The notes below the pieces were generated by a model. That model had not been told where the DNA came from. It searched no databases and saw only the letters and a program-made list of their open reading frames with translations. This document shows, in pieces, positions 36,301 to 47,394 of a stretch of 64,000 nt of DNA. The translations under genes were made by a program, and so were the position numbers. Source of the stretch: Magnolia sinica (taxonomy: Eukaryota; Streptophyta; Magnoliopsida; Magnoliales; Magnoliaceae); contig NC_080577.1 in the NCBI RefSeq assembly GCF_029962835.1, positions 9,214,501-9,278,500 on the forward strand. Direction: 5' to 3'. Every line of letters begins with the position of its first letter. Position 1 is the first letter of the stretch.

Positions 36301-39300
36301 CATGTTCTTGCTCTTACAGGAAACATAGGTAATATTTATTTTTTCACAAGAAGATTGCCAATTCTTTCCAAACTTTTCCAGTAAAAAAGATTGGAAATGT
36401 TAAGAAATGGATACCTGCTCAATGTTGGTGAAAGATGCTTCCTCGGGAATGTCAGAGATCCCACTGGCTAACAAGTGGCGGGAGCGCTCACGCGTATGAT
36501 ATAGCTTATCTCTCACGTCACCAAGTATGACACGGTAAGGTTCGTTTGGAGGGACTTGCTTCCAAAATTCTGCATCCAAAAATATTTGAGGACAATAAAA
36601 TGCCTACTCAACAATTCCATTCTATACAAATAATCCTTTTTTTCCCCTTTTGTTTGAGTATTTGACATCGCTAGCAAGAAAACTATTGGATTAGTACTCC
36701 AAAAAATAGAATTAAAAAGAGAGAGAGAGTTAACAACACAATTAGAAAATAGAGAAGGAAAAACAAAGAGAACCCATGCTTGCTTCATAGAAAAAACAAG
36801 TTAATGGCATAGTTTAAAAAAAATAGAGAAGAAAAACCAGGGAGACCCTATGATCACTTCATAGTTCTTTCTGAATCTTTAAGGGCATGTTTGTTTCACC
36901 GATTACCATGGTAACGTAAAGGAAATGTGCAATGCTTTAGAAATTACTTTACCTGTCTCCTAACAATATTTGCATTTGACCGCCGATTCCCATGTTTGAT
37001 TTATCAGTAGTAAAATCATAGTGATGACATTTTTACATTGAAGTTGTTACTTTAATGTTAAATCAATTCCAAAACACATTGATGTCCCTGCTTGGATATG
37101 AGATTTTCATGGTAATGCCATTGCAACGATTACAAATTCATTTACCCGTCTCTTGAATACATCAGCATTTGACCGACGTATCCCATGTTCGGTTTGGCAA
37201 TGAAAAAATTGTAATGATGACACATTTCCTTTACATTACCAAGGTAATTAGCAAAACAAATAGATCCTAAAACTTCTTTTGGCATCAATGGCATTCTTTT
37301 GTTTGAATAAGGAAATAAAAAGGATAGCAAATAACATACAAAGTGCACGATGGGATGTTTTAAAATACTTTTGGTTTTGGTACTCACAAATGGATAATAT
37401 AGCTTTAGAAGATTTTTCAAAGGATTTCAATATTTTCTACTCTGTCCTTCCAAATGGAAGATTTTTTAATGTTTTGAAATTACTAATGAGGGAAGAATGC
37501 ACTACCAGTGGACTTTTTTCTTATTTTTCTGTTGAATAGAGAATGCACCACCTGTGGACTTGATTACATCAAATGGCAAATAACTTCTTTTTTTTTTTCT
37601 TTTTTTCTTTGCTTTTTTTTTTTAGTGATAAATGTCAAATCACCTTGTTTGATGCAATAACTGGCAAATATGAGCAAAATCTCCCATTCCTCTTAACCAG
37701 TATATTCCATACCTATGTAATGTTTTGCATCTTTCCTTGAGGATCTGTGTAGTTCATCTGCACGGACACGAAGCTCATCACTGCAACGCCACATGGACAA
37801 CTACGAGAAATACAACAATAGTGGTAAGAGGGTGCCCATAAATCATAACCAATCATATTAATAAACACTTTTCCGGTTTCAGAATGGAAACAATGCTCCA
37901 GAAAGACAAAAATGTAAATATTCAAGACTGATGAAGCTTTCATACCTCGAACATTAGATCCTCTATCTGGGAATAGTACAAATTCGCAGCCATCATTCTA
38001 GCCAGCAAACATACATCCCTTGTAACCTCAGGAGTTACTCTAGGATTTCCTGCATCGAATATACATCTGATGTTAAAACAACAAACCATCATAATTCCTT
38101 TCATGCTGGCATAACTACACCAAAAACCGTCTCCTCAGTACATGCTAAGAGTGTGTTTGGATGCACCATTGATTTCAATTCAATTATAAATCCAATAGTG
38201 GAGTTAAATTATATTTCAAAACCTGCACGGGGTTTGGGCGAATGGCTAGCACCATGGGCTTGCTCCCCACAAACGCGAGTTCGATTCCCCTCTCCGGGAT
38301 TACCCGATGCACGTGGTTTGTGGGTGATTGTGTGCATTTGCAGGGATTAGTCTCACCTCAAAATGGGGAGGGAACACCCTGTCGCCATAAATATATATAT
38401 ATATATATATATACACACAAAAAAGAAAAAGAAAAAGAAAAAGAAAAAGTGGAGTTTTGCAAATTGTAATTCCCTTCAATAACATTAATACTGAGAGGCA
38501 GGGCTCCAAATTACAATTACTTTAGTTCCAACTTCGACTTGAAAGAAATGTAATTTCAATTTGAGGGTTACTTCCTTGCTATGAAATAATACTCGGAAAA
38601 ATCAAAAGTTTTGTAGTTTATTCTTTGGGTCTATTTGCATACACTATCAAAATGAATTGCAATTGTGAGTGAAATAAAGCGGAAATTCATGGAAAGAACA
38701 ACAATTAATTTGCAAATTCCTTTGAAGGGGTAAAAATATCTCCAACTTATCAGGGACATGTAAGAAGCGTTGATGAAATAAGAATCCCAGGAAAGTGATC
38801 ATACCATCACGGTCACCACCCATCCAAGAAGAGAACTGAATAAGAGGCGCATTATAAGGCACGCGCTCATTTATTCCAATGTTCTTCAAAGCTGTGTCAA
38901 CCCGACGTAAAAATTTCGGGACACCCTTCCAGATTGTTTCATGAAAATAACTCATTCCTGCCCGCATTTCATCTTGTGGAGTAGGAGGAGTCCTCCGGAT
39001 TTCATCAGTACGAAATGCAGCTTGAATCTGCTCAGAAGGGAAACAAAATGAGGAAAGCAAAATCAATATGAAGACTAGGTAAGGAAAGCATGCTGCAGTC
39101 TCAGGCATTTGGTAAGACTGGACCGCTTTTTTTCAGTAAATGTCATTTCTAACTCTCATGTCTGGTTCGACCTTCATGGTTTCATCTTTCAGGCCACCAT
39201 TAACTGCAAGACCCAGCTATGAAAGCTTTGCCATGTTTTGGGGCCTTGCTTTGTTTCTGCTTAGCTCTAAATATAATAAAGCAGATGATCTTCTGACACT

Positions 39301-42300
39301 GGGTTGCCCGCATGGCAGTGCTTTCCTCTATCCATTTTCTCTCTTCTGTTTTTTGGTTAATTTCAATAATAAGATATAATAAGATTTTTTAGCAACCAGT
39401 TGGAATGCTTCTTCTTTTTTTTTTTTTGTAATCCAGTGGCTTACCCAAGGGAAGGTCCTCTTAACTCTATGAGCACATGTGCCAATGTGACACACATGTG
39501 AGATCAGTGACCACCTGATCTTGATCTTGACCAGCGCTTGTTAAGAGTGGATTCCACCTACGAATGGCCTCTGATCCTATACAAGTGTGATGTTTTAGCG
39601 TGTGTTGAAAATGCTTCCTTCATCTGGCATGCAGAGATACCATTAACATTCCTCTTTCGGGTGGCCAACATTGAATCATCCTAATTACAGGTCATGGCAC
39701 ATGCGCGGTGGGGGCCACCTGCTAAATGGCTTGGATCTTGCAAAAGCTTTCTATATTGGCACATGTTTGAATATCATTCTTCACACGCACCCACACATTG
39801 CGCCTTGCTAAGTAGTTTTTAATAATTGAATTGATTCAATTCACTCAGAAACATCTTCACGTCAATGTTTCATCATGCCTTTGGATGATAGATAAAGAAA
39901 GGAAGATAAGATTGAAGAATAATTAATTGCAAAATATTTTCAGATGCTTGTCTCGATGCAACCAGTAATGGTCTGTATGGGTTTTTTGGGATTATGTTTG
40001 CAGAAATCACCATCAGAGATTTGCATGGGTGTGAGCATAAACATCAGAACCCTATGTGAGTGCAGGGAGTTCAACATGCTCTCATAAGTCCTAACAAAAC
40101 CAGACCAGTTACCTTGTCCTCGCACTTTTGATCAGAATATACAAAGTCCAGCAATGCCAAAAGCCAAGTTTTCTTAAGGTTCTTCCTGGCAAAACCTTAC
40201 TATATTTTTTTCCCTAGTTGTCATTCACGCTCCACAATTGGAGTGGTTAGAAACCTTCCTCTTTATATCCATTACTGCCCCCTAAAAGGATCACGAAATA
40301 GCAGGCTGGCTGGTTGTCACCCTACAGAACATCAGGTAGATGAAAAACTCTGCTTCACAGGAGTTCGACATCATCATCATCATCATCATCATCTAAGCCT
40401 CATCCCAATTAACTGGGTTCAGCCACAGGAATCCTGTTCCTTCATTCCACTCTATCTAGGGATAGGCTATCGACTCTTAGTCTGTAAAATTTAATAACCA
40501 GGAAAAGTGCATGGAAAAACATTTTTCACTAAAAGCATGTTGAAGTTCAGGGAGAAAAAAACCAGCTACATCAAAACACTTTGGAAGCTGACAATTGACA
40601 ATTTTAACCAAAGCTAAAAATTGATAATCGACTGCTCAAATGCTCATATCAACATGGATATATATGGTGTGCAAACACATACAATCAACGTACTGATGTA
40701 TTGTATGTCAGGATGAAATCTGATAGATGAACAGAGAAGGGGGAAAAAAAGAAGGGAAAAAACAGGGTAGCTTCAGCTCCTCCTAAATTGCAAGCTTGAC
40801 AAGAGCAAACTCTTTTCATCTCTCATGGAAACAAAAAAGCAATCCTCCACATGAATGAATTAAAAGTGAGTTCAGATAGTAAAAATAGGGCCATAAAAGC
40901 AGAAATAATTCCAAATGACTGAACATTCTGAAGTTAAGGTGTTCCCAGGAGAAACTGAGATTGGCATATTCAGAAACATAAAGTAGATATTACCAGTTAT
41001 GTGCTACATTAGAATAGAGGCTTTTTTTCCTAATTACGAAACAGATGTATATTGCAATGTTCAAAACTAGTTGACTAAGAACTCGTCCTGTTGGACTCAG
41101 ATCAGCTGGGCTATAGGTACTGAGTATATTAGAAAAGAGGCTTTTTATTTATTTTTTTATTTACTTAATTAATAAACACAGATGTATATTGCAATGTTCA
41201 AAACTAATTGACTAAGAACTCGTCCTGTTGGACTCAGATCAGCTGGGGTATAGGTACTGAGTATATTAGAAAAGAGGCTTTTTTTTTTCTTTTTTTTTTT
41301 TTTTAAATTTTTAATTTCCTTAATTAATAAACACAGATGTATATTGCAATGTTCAAAACTAGTTGACTAACAACTCATCCTGTTCGACTCAGATCAGCTA
41401 GGCTACTGAGTCCAAGCACTGACTTCATAAGAAGTTCTGAGTTTATCTGATTCCTTAGGCCTATCCATTGGCTTTCCAGAGTGAAATTGGAATTAGAAAG
41501 AGTGATTCTGGGTCAAATCTAAGTTATACAACACCGATACATAACGATTCTACAAGGCAATGCAAATTTTGCATCAACAAGCCTGATCCGAGTTTTCAAA
41601 TAAATAGCAGCCAGCTGACTCCTAAAAAAATCAATGCAGATTTTCTAGATCTATAAAGCTCCTCTTCAGGATGCTAATGACAACAAAAACATCAAGCACA
41701 TGATGATGATAGAATCCACTATTTAAAACCCACATTGGAGGCAAAAATATATAACTTCCCTGACAATTTTCATGAATCATTTTACAACAATGGGAAGTAA
41801 ATGTTACCTCTCTCTGTAGAGCTTCATCAAGCTCCTGCTTATCATCAGGAGTAATGTCCTTGGCATGCAGCTGTGTCAAGCAATTCCTTATCCTGCATAA
41901 AATGAGCAAAAAACAAGAAATATGCAAAGAACGTAAGTAAATGAGTATTCACCCTACATCCCAAACACAACAATCCCATGCCATTAGAGCTGATCCAGGC
42001 ATTGCCCCGCCAACTAAGAAGTTCGAAGCCAAACAAAATATCTAGTAGGAGTTTGAAGACATGAAAGAGGATTTACATCCCATTACACTGATCAAAATAA
42101 GCAAAACAGAAGTTTTCCGACATATGCCCACATCAGTAGAAGTGATATTCCTAATGAAAAAAAAAAAACAAATATAAATTACTTTGGTAGCTGATCAACC
42201 AACCTTCCATGTTTCTGAAGCAAAGATCTTCGGACTGATTGAGTAGGGTGAGCAGTAAAGACCAGATCGACAGTTTGATTCTTCAGAGCATCGAATACTT

Positions 42301-43849
42301 CTTCGGGGGACTTATTCAGTTGCGTTACAAGCCTCTTGATGGTCTCTTCGATGTCTGATTCAGTCGTTGCAGAACTCTCATCTTTAAAGTCTCCCTTCTT
42401 TAGTTTGATCCGCCGCCGGTAAGCAATCTGGACCTCCTCAGCCAAGTTAGCCAAATTAAGCATGTTGGAGAATGATTTAGCAACAACAATAGAATCGCCA
42501 GGATCCAAACTTGTTAACACATTTCCAAGTTCTTCTAGCTTCTGAGGGTTGTGATGTCCCTCATACTCAGCAGAAAGCTCATAGCAATCTTGAACCTAAC
42601 AAGATAGTTCAAAAATTAAATATTACAATTTTCTGCATGTGACCACATGGTTTTGGAGGAAATCTAAATACAAACACATACACAGCCTACTCAAATTGAT
42701 TCTTTTTCCTAACTAATAATTAACAAATCAGTTCAAATCAAAACATAAGACGCAGGGGTTTGCATCAAACTCAACATACTGAAATGCACCTATACTGCAA
42801 ATTTGCAATTCCTTTTACATTTCTTATGTTTGGTTGAAATGGGTTTTTCGCAGCAATGCTAAATCAATCTGAAAGCTTACAATAATCACTTTTTTTACAC
42901 ACCCCACACACACAAACCCACACATTCATGCCGTAGTGGGATTTCACCACCTATGGGTACTCTTTTTTCTTTCTTTTTTTTCGTTAGCTAGTTAGTACAC
43001 CCCACTGTCAGTTCACACATCACTGTTAGCCACCCCCACTAGGGAATCGATGCCAAGATCTCATTGTTGAAACGAGGTATCTTTCACTCAGTCTACCACT
43101 TGAGCTATGGATCAGGGTGTAAAGTAATCATCAAACACCTATGGGTTATCAAACCCTTGACCTGGTGTTGAAACTCTTGTGAGTCTACTACCGCAGCAAG
43201 AGTAAGGCTTATAACAATCACTTTAAACATATGAACATGTTGCAAATCTTTAAATAAAAAAGAAAGAAAAAAAAACTATCTACCAATTATTTAGTCTTAA
43301 ACACTGTAAACTGAAATGGGCTTTCACTGCTTTGGGTTTTTTTTTTTATTGGTTTGCAAAATGGGTTTTTATCGGATCAATATATGTATCAACAAAACTT
43401 CCAAATTTCATGGGAACTGTGAAAATTCCAATACACTGAAATTGGTTCATTCTTCAGCTTTGTTTGGCTGATTTGTGAGATGCTTTTCAACTAATAAAGC
43501 AATGGGAAATAGAACGCCCAGATTCATGAAAATTTGCAAATTGCATCTGCATTTTGAAATTGGTTTCCACTGTCATGTTTTCTTTCCTTAATTTTGCAAA
43601 ATGGGTCTAGCATGAAAGCTTATATAAAGCAACAAAAACCAACAAAAGACATCAAATTTCAACAGAAAAATCCAAATTCCATACTGTTTCCTTGATATCA
43701 TCCCCGTGCAGATCCTGGAGAATGTCGAGAAACCGATCCAAGAGAAGAGCATCGTACTCCACCAGCTTATCATCCTCCGAAACCTTTGCCGGAACAAGAA
43801 GCCTCAACTGCGCATCAATCGATGCCAGCTTCTCCAACGAGTTCCGAGA

Positions 43850-43852
<3 letters not shown>
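30394..43852 (-). CDS. PPC: Phosphoenolpyruvate carboxylase, plant-type (C3), 10 exons
   Basis: Cytosolic tetrameric enzyme: PEP + bicarbonate to oxaloacetate + Pi, feeding the TCA cycle and malate synthesis. Exons (minus): 43852-43685, 42595-42204, 41892-41808, 39027-38805, 38049-37946, 37800-37713, 36569-36415, 33445-32447, 31567-31181, 30690-30394. They total 2898 nt (965 aa) and all phases close. The N-terminal phosphorylation site is [11 protein letters not shown] with Ser11. Catalytic His172 lies in [11 protein letters not shown] and Lys600 in [12 protein letters not shown]. The glycine-rich loop is [13 protein letters not shown] (632-644). The C-terminus QNTG is that of plant-type enzymes. 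Residue 774 is Ala and residue 884 is Arg, the C3-type, malate-sensitive states. Activity falls with malate and rises on phosphorylation in the family. Introns hold SINE, LINE and MITE insertions, but the coding sequence is intact. Confidence 0.97.
31966..32050. repeat. AAGCCT..CCCAACCAATTGGGG SINE-like repeat, copy 2
   Basis: CATCATCATCATCTAAGCC then 'tatcccaaccaattggggg' and 'tgctacataaatcctg'. It lies in PEPC intron 8. A CATC/ATC microsatellite marks its start, as at 40371. Confidence 0.55.
32116..32361. mobile_element. GGGC-type hAT MITE in PEPC intron 8
   Basis: The left end TAGGCCTGTCAACAG mirrors the right end, which reads TAAGGCTGTTAATGTG in reverse. The interior is rich in 'gccca' and 'gggcc'. 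Size and ends fit the 8818-8930 family; I see no clean target duplication. Confidence 0.5.
33446..34229 (-). other. PEPC intron 7, unique part
   Basis: Non-coding. 'tgcatg' and 'acatgtgc' words are frequent around 33640-34150, but no element ends are seen. Confidence 0.35.
34230..34680. repeat. TAGGGCTGGCTA-type MITE remnant
   Basis: Starts CTAGGGCTGGCTAACC. The interior has 'ggacccggacccgg' and 'actggacttgaccc'. Likely a GGACCC-rich hAT MITE split by other sequence; right end uncertain. Confidence 0.35.
34810..35445 (+). mobile_element. LINE (L1-type) 3' fragment with zf-RVT domain
   Basis: Sense strand opposite to PEPC, inside intron 7. Fragments read [10 protein letters not shown], then FSRVMWFG, then a long frame with [19 protein letters not shown]. 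This is the conserved C-terminal zinc-binding region of plant L1 ORF2. A T-rich 3' UTR and an (AATA)n tail ending near 35430 follow. It is 5'-truncated, and one internal stop (after FIHY) plus frame changes make it non-functional. Confidence 0.75.
35730..35930. repeat. GTAACGG / GGCCGATACC-type repeat fragments
   Basis: 'gcgtaacggctattac' and 'tattggccgatacccatattgg', followed by a GGGC-type scrap at 35840-35925. Debris in PEPC intron 7. Confidence 0.35.
36882..37269. mobile_element. MITE with ~33-bp imperfect terminal inverted repeats
   Basis: The left end GGGCATGTTTGTTTCACC continues ATTACCATGGTAACGTAAAGG. The right end in reverse reads AGGATCTATTTGTTTTGC and then ATTACCTTGGTAATGTAAAGG. 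Two internal direct repeats ('gcatttgaccg' at about 36972 and 37168) suggest an internal duplication. PEPC intron 6. Confidence 0.65.
38150..38640. repeat. TGTTTGGATGC-type MITE, host of the SINE
   Basis: Begins AGTGTGTTTGGATGCACC and ends near GGGTCTATTTGCATACAC, with 'aattacaatt' words inside. The SINE at 38222-38413 sits inside it, so the MITE is older. Ends approximate. PEPC intron 4. Confidence 0.4.
38222..38413 (+). mobile_element. tRNA-derived SINE (Au-like)
   Basis: The head GGGCGAATGGCTAGCACC looks like box A. Box B is AGTTCGATTCCCC at about 38279. A tRNA-unrelated body follows ('tgcatttgcagggattagtc') and it ends in a (TA)n tail. The arrangement matches the widespread plant Au-SINE type. 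Confidence 0.7.
40371..40485. repeat. AAGCCT..CCCAATTAACTGGG SINE-like repeat, copy 3
   Basis: (CATCAT)n microsatellite at 40371-40391, then TAAGCCTCATCCCAATTAAC and 'cacaggaatcctgttcc'. PEPC intron 3. Confidence 0.55.
41008..41420. repeat. Tandem triplication in PEPC intron 3
   Basis: Three consecutive copies start with ATTAGAA(T/A)AGAGGCTTT at 41008, 41128 and 41265. Each contains 'gatgtatattgcaatgttc' and 'ctcagatcagct'. Spacing differs (120 and 137 bp) mainly through the length of T-rich tracts. Confidence 0.9.
42962..43115 (-). mobile_element. tRNA-derived SINE in PEPC intron 1
   Basis: On the minus strand: CATAGCTCAAGTGGTAGAC (box A), CATCGATTCCC (box B-like), 'ggggtggctaacagtgatg', then an A-rich tail. 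The same head and body recur at 63552-63660, which shows that this is a dispersed family. Confidence 0.65.

Positions 43853-43909
<57 letters not shown>
43853..43909 (-). repeat. (GA)n tract abutting the PEPC start codon
   Basis: 57 bp of CT on the plus strand, so (GA)28 in the sense RNA, ending directly at AUG (GAGAGAUGUC). It is complementary to the (CU)n tract at 44224-44263. Confidence 0.95.
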
Positions 43910-43915
<6 letters not shown>

Positions 43916-44220
43916 ATCTCACTCTCACTCTTTCTTCTCTCTCAATCACTATATCGATGCAAGAGAACTTCAAGGCACGGGAATTCCGCCCTTTCCGACT
44001 GGTCCAAGTAATGAAAAAGGTGGAAGATAACCTGCCAAAGGTAACCCCAATCACAGTCCGAAGTTAGATAATTTTAAAAAAAGCAAAAAAGAAAAAAAAG
44101 AAATCGTCGATCTCTCCTCGATTCCCTGCAGAGTCAAGTGCAATGCACCTCAAAAGGAAAAAGTTCCATTGAAAGAAAAGGCACATGGAGATGCTTGTGA
44201 CAAACAGATGAGAAATAACA

Positions 44221-44223
<3 letters not shown>

Positions 44224-44263
<40 letters not shown>
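44224..44263 (-). repeat. (CU)n tract in PEPC leader or leader intron
   Basis: 40 bp of GA on the plus strand, (CU)20 in the sense RNA. It begins four bases after a possible splice donor GCAG|GTAATC (exon end 44268). If that donor is used, the tract is at the 5' end of a leader intron. Confidence 0.85.
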
Positions 44264-44266
<3 letters not shown>

Positions 44267-44365
44267 CCTGCTTTTTTCTGCAGGGGAGGGGAGGAAAGAG
44301 GTATACGAAAGGAGAAATTCACGAGCTTGAATCGATGAATCGAAGCTGTTTGGGATTCGTTGGGA

Positions 44366-44372
44366 TTTTATA
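44366..44372 (-). promoter_or_regulatory. Putative TATA box of PEPC
   Basis: CTATAAAATCC on the minus strand. It predicts transcription from near 44340 and a primary leader of roughly 490 nt. Confidence 0.6.
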
Positions 44373-44488
44373 GAGAGACGTGAAGATACAGTCTTTTTCA
44401 TCTCTCACTCCCCATCCCTCTCAAATTTCTCTTTTTCTTTCTCTCACGAGGTGGCTTTTGCGTCGCACGGGCCGCCAAACAGCGCTAG

Positions 44489-44520
44489 TTTCACACGTGG
44501 AGCCGGACACACGTGTGAAA
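44489..44520. promoter_or_regulatory. Mirrored G-box pair in PEPC promoter
   Basis: A perfect 11-bp inverted repeat, TTTCACACGTG and CACGTGTGAAA, separated by 10 bp. Each arm contains a G-box CACGTG (44494-44499 and 44510-44515), and ACACGTGG matches the ABA-response element core. It lies about 120 bp upstream of the TATA box. bZIP or bHLH binding is inferred from the motif. Confidence 0.6.
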
Positions 44521-44559
44521 TATCGGAGCTGCCAATGATCGTCACGTCAGCAGCAACTA

Positions 44560-46330
44560 AATCAACGGTTCAGAGAATTTAACCAATGACTAAAAATCCT
44601 GTTGCCCATCGATGGATGGCCCACGTAGTGATCATATTTGCCTCCTTTAGATGAACATTATCTGTGCCGTCCGATCTTCCATACGTGTGCTAATCCCACT
44701 GGCGACTGGCGAGCGAGTACAATTAGCTTGCCTCCTTGAGTTTTGCTCGAATACATCTCGACGGAGAAACCGAGGTTCTTCACTCGTGTACACTTGTTTG
44801 TTCAAATGAATTACATCTTATTCATTTTTAGCTGTCCTAAATTGTCCACAAATCCCATAGATATTCAAATAAATTTAACATTCTAAATGGTTTAATTTGA
44901 CTTAATTATATAACAAGTATATGATTATTAATATAATTTAAGTGCGCATGTATTATGAATCTAGATCTTCTTCTTGTCACAAGCAAGATTAGCCAATTTA
45001 TTACAATGTGATTGAGCTACATCATCACATATTGCATTTAATACAGTATTGTTTGTCAATGATGACATGCATAAGTGGTGTTGTACACTAATCACAGTGT
45101 AAAAAAAAAAAAAAAAAATTCATTTTAGTGGGAACCCGACTGGTGTATTATTTATTGGGAAGGGACTTTGGTCTTAATCTAATAACATTTACGGTGCCAT
45201 CAATTTTCTGTCCAATTAGGTCACACCATGATAAGCAAAATGATAATAGCTCTCATCATCTAACCCATTTATATAACATAAACTCGAACAGAAGTGTAAA
45301 TACAAACATCAACTTTGATAATAAAAATAATTTACTTTTAAAATTTTTTAATGATAGGCATTCTAATCCTACCACGTGGTCCACTTTAATTATATATTTG
45401 ATTTCATTCCTTATAAATATATGAAAAAAATGAATGAATGACACAAATATAACATATACATCAAAATGACTCCACCAAGACCAAGACATGTGAGGTAAAG
45501 TTTTTTAATTTTCCCATTAAAAGTTAGTCAAATATAACTTTGGCATTGGGATTGGAATATCCTCTTACGATGCTCATAAGTTAGTTGGCTTTACTTCTCG
45601 AGTAGAAACTCTAGTAGATATGATGAATGATAGGTGGGCCTAAAGACTATTTATAAATTGTACACATGGTATAACTAAGTGGTACTAAAATATCCAAAAT
45701 AGGGTTCCGGTTCGGATTTTTGGTGATTAAAACATTAAGAATGTTGGTTTATCAGATTGGTGGACTTTTATATGGACGGTTAAAAATGAAAACTTTCTAA
45801 TGGTGATGTTTCAACAAACAAGTGAGAGGTAATGATTTCTCAACCAATTTGATTTTGGGATTGTAGCTTAGTTACGGTAAGCTCCACAATTTAGTCGGTT
45901 TAATTTTAGTCAATGTTTGCCATGTGAAAATTTTCAAGTGCCTGTGTATCAAGCTTCATGCCCTGGCAGAGTATCAAATATGTGAATAACTTCCCTTCTT
46001 GCCGAGTGACGGCCACTGCACGTCTGCACGTAGCGACGACTCTCGTTCTCGAAATTTCTCGGCGCTGAAATTTCGGCCGAGATTTTCTGATTTCGAGGCT
46101 TTTTTGGGATATTGTAAAAAGATCTCTCCAAATTTTAAAATATTTCTTATAAAATAAAAAAAAATTTAATTTTAAATATCTACTTATAACTGAAATTCCT
46201 TGAGGATTTTTCTACGTGATATTGCCACGCTATTTTAAAACATTTCAATAATCGTCAAATCTCGCGATAATACGGAGACATTTTCAAAATCTCGATCTTT
46301 GTCCTACTCACTGGACGCGGATTCTGCGCT
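44560..46330. other. Intergenic upstream of PEPC, no gene seen
   Basis: AT-rich. 46000-46300 contains 'gaaatttcggccgagattttc' and 'cgaaatttctcgg' palindromic words suggestive of an old MITE. The open frame at 45128-45424 has no recognisable homology. Confidence 0.35.
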
Positions 46331-46337
46331 GGGAACC

Positions 46338-46753
46338 CAGGTGGGGCCCACTGTGATGTTTTGAGAAATCCTTTCCGTCCATCCGTTTTGTGAGTTCATT
46401 TTATAACATGAATAAAAAATTGAACCGTACCTAGTTCTCAAGTGGGCCGAAAATGTGAGAATTGAATTTCAACAGTTGAAATATTCGTGGGCCACAGAAG
46501 TTTTGAATCATTCTAATATTTATTTTTTCAGTTCGTTCCAGTAAGAATGACGTTATTAATGGTATGGATGACATGTAAACATCACTGTAGAACCGAAGGA
46601 TGTTTCAACGGTATAAATTTCCCTAACCACCTTTTCTTTAGTACGGCCCACTTTAGTCGTGTATCCTCTCAATTTTACTCTCCTAGCTTAAAATGAGCTC
46701 ACAAAAGCGATATATCAGGGAGATTCCATACAAACGTCACGGTGGGCCCCACC
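46338..46753. repeat. Foldback element copy G (full)
   Basis: Ends GGTGGGGCCCACTG and GGTGGGCCCCACC. Inverted homology extends out through AACCCAGG on the left and CCAGGTTCC on the right. Confidence 0.8.
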
Positions 46754-46791
46754 CAGGTTCCGGGCACAGGAACTCCTGGTCCCTGCGAAAC

Positions 46792-47335
46792 GCTTCGGAA
46801 CGGATTGGCTACCCCCGGACACCAGCCAATGGCTGGTTGTCGGTGCCATGTGGGCCACACTATGATGTATATGTTTCATCCATGCCATCCATCTGTTTTT
46901 ACTGATCATTTTATGGTATAAGTCCAAAAATGAGGTATATCCAAATCTCAAATGGACCACATTACTGGAAACAGTTTTGAATGAGGGTCAACCATTAAAA
47001 ACATTTTGGGGGCCATAAAAGTTTTGGATCAAGCTGATATTTGTTTTTTCTCTTCATCATGCCATGTATGACCTAATCAACAGATTGGATGTCAAATAAA
47101 CAGTATAGTGGGCCATAGGAGGATTTTAACGGTTGATATCCAATCACTATTATTTTCCTGTGTTGTGGTCTAACTTAGATTTATGTCCCACTCATTTTTA
47201 GGATCAAATAATAAAATGATAGGTAAAACTGGATGAAACACATACATCATGGTGGGCCCACAGAGCACTGACCACCGGCCACGGAGCTCGTGTCAGGGGG
47301 AGTAGCCAATCCGTTTCCGAAACGATTTCGCAAGA
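46792..47335. repeat. Foldback element copy H (full, extended ends)
   Basis: The core is 46848-47262. Outward inverted homology adds CGGAACGGATTGGCTACCCC on the left and, in reverse, CGGAAACGGATTGGCTACTC on the right. The terminal inverted repeat of this copy is therefore longer than the family core. Confidence 0.8.
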
Positions 47336-47394
47336 AATCCGCGTCCTAACTGGAGTCGGGCTCTGCCACGCTACCTGCGAGAGGAGGAAGCAGA

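Noticed and set aside
42962-43115. True tRNA gene
   Set aside because: A and B box-like motifs exist, but no acceptor stem or full cloverleaf can be formed, and the sequence recurs with a SINE body.
861-43852. A functional gene cluster joining Ole e 1-like, 14-3-3, HIPP and PEPC
   Set aside because: Same strand, but 8-13 kb apart with unrelated pathways and no shared promoter. Co-location looks incidental.
45128-45424. 98-residue open frame on the plus strand
   Set aside because: AT-rich, Asn-rich composition with no domain, signal peptide or homology I recognise.
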